Positions 47,393 to 47,808 of a stretch of 47,808 bases of DNA are shown here, piece after piece. Every line of letters starts with the position of its first letter. Positions within the stretch are counted from its first letter, which is position 1. Source of the DNA: Aalborgiella sp031390045 (GTDB lineage Bacteria > Pseudomonadota > Gammaproteobacteria > Burkholderiales > Burkholderiaceae_C); NCBI GenBank assembly GCA_031390045.1, contig JANMTB010000127.1, forward strand, positions 1 through 47,808, written 5' to 3'. Position numbers and translations under genes: made by a program. Under the pieces are notes generated by a model. It ran no database searches and was not told the origin of the DNA. It was given only the letters and a program-made list of their open reading frames with translations.

Positions 47393-47808
47393 ATGCAATT
47401 AACCGGCCACATCACCCCAGAAAACCTTATGTCCTTGGAAGCGTACACCAAGTACCGCAAGGCAAATCGTGAACAGATCATGTCGCACCGCCAGCTGCGC
47501 TCCGTGCATTTAGGCGAGCACATTAACTTACAGTTTGAGTCAGAAACGACCGTGCGCTACCAAATCCAGGAAATGCTGCGGATCGAGAAGGTGTTTGAAG
47601 AAGAGGGGATTATGCAAGAAATCGAAGCATACGCTCCCCTGGTTCCCGATGGCGGCAATTGGAAAGCCACGATGATGATTGAATATCCAGACGAAAACGA
47701 ACGCCGCCGTGAGCTGAAGCGTCTGATTGGCGTGGAAGACCGCATGTTTGTGGAAGTTGAAGGTCATGCTCGGATTTACGCGATTGCGGATGAAGATTTA
47801 GACCGCGA
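47393..47808 (+). CDS. DUF3501 family protein, N-terminal part (cut by window end)
   Basis: 138 codons are open from ATG 47393 to the window edge without a stop. The sequence starts 'MQLTGHITPENLMSLEAYTK' and continues 'LRSVHLGEHINLQFESETTV', 'VFEEEGIMQEIEAYAPLVPDG' and 'NWKATMMIEYPDENERRREL', matching DUF3501 as it is found next to rubrerythrin and CCG-domain proteins. Function unknown; it probably works with the two upstream gene products. The C terminus is outside the window. Confidence 0.9.
   Translation, partial: MQLTGHITPENLMSLEAYTKYRKANREQIMSHRQLRSVHLGEHINLQFESETTVRYQIQEMLRIEKVFEEEGIMQEIEAYAPLVPDGGNWKATMMIEYPDENERRRELKRLIGVEDRMFVEVEGHARIYAIADEDLDR

Noticed and set aside
1..47808. CRISPR arrays, tRNA genes, prophage or integrase genes
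   Set aside because: Looked for on both strands; the regular repeats seen are the dispersed family and short tandem tracts, with no spacer pattern, no cloverleaf and no phage-type gene.

Overview
The window looks like a chromosomal segment of a betaproteobacterium of the order Burkholderiales, most likely Comamonadaceae. The reasons are the Bug/TctC solute-binding protein, the gene order msrB-yciB-bolA-ppiC, long-form queF, a Liv-type ABC cluster joined to beta-oxidation genes, and dispersed repeats built on GCTAT/ATAGC hairpins. There is no phage, plasmid, transposase, CRISPR array or tRNA gene. It reads as a core chromosome with one short foreign-looking insert. Taxonomy is inferred from gene content only.

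Layout. 1-2172: tail of an enoyl-CoA hydratase, a zinc-free MDR oxidoreductase, a Bug-family binding protein. 2173-3314: an HNH-like gene between two copies of a dispersed repeat. 3315-4580: dinB. 4581-8790: an ECF sigma factor/anti-sigma pair with two neighbouring operons (DUF3034 protein plus periplasmic truncated hemoglobin; Tat-exported ferritin-like protein plus cytochrome c). Three matching promoters, GAATCC-N15/16-GCGTAT, precede these three units. 8889-16586: small membrane protein, dienoyl-CoA isomerase, then a minus-strand block (queF, hydrolase, yaaA, ppiC, bolA, yciB, msrB, selO). 16686-23975: YXWGXW lipoprotein, a fatty-acyl-CoA ligase interrupted by one in-frame TGA, and a complete Liv-type ABC transporter. 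24115-33650: a long beta-oxidation operon behind a perfect 14-bp palindrome. 33660-39276: molybdopterin oxidoreductase, lipoprotein aminopeptidase, PHA-system protein, acyl-CoA-binding protein, wax ester synthase/DGAT. 40024-44930: prfC, HAD phosphatase, DUF2721 protein, PagL-like deacylase, glycine-zipper lipoprotein, Crp-like regulator. 44997-45337: RNase P RNA. 45514-end: rubrerythrin, CCG-type Fe-S protein, DUF3501 protein (cut by the window edge).

The common theme is acyl-CoA metabolism: uptake (Liv transporter), activation (broken ligase), oxidation (24-33 kb) and storage (37-39 kb), alongside redox and peroxide defence (sigma regulon, YaaA, MsrB, rubrerythrin).

The most unusual signal is a repeat family of about 43 bp. 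One arm is TAGCCGGCGTATTTATTGCC; after about 6 bases comes a second arm, GCTATTAAAAATATAGC, which can form a small hairpin. Ten copies, and perhaps an eleventh, are visible. Six lie inside protein genes (selO twice, acyl-CoA dehydrogenase, GST, aminopeptidase, HAD phosphatase). They occur in both orientations and several frames, never break the reading frame, and mostly sit where a loop or linker is expected. This resembles the protein-inserted palindromic elements known from Rickettsia and appears to be an unrelated case of the same behaviour.
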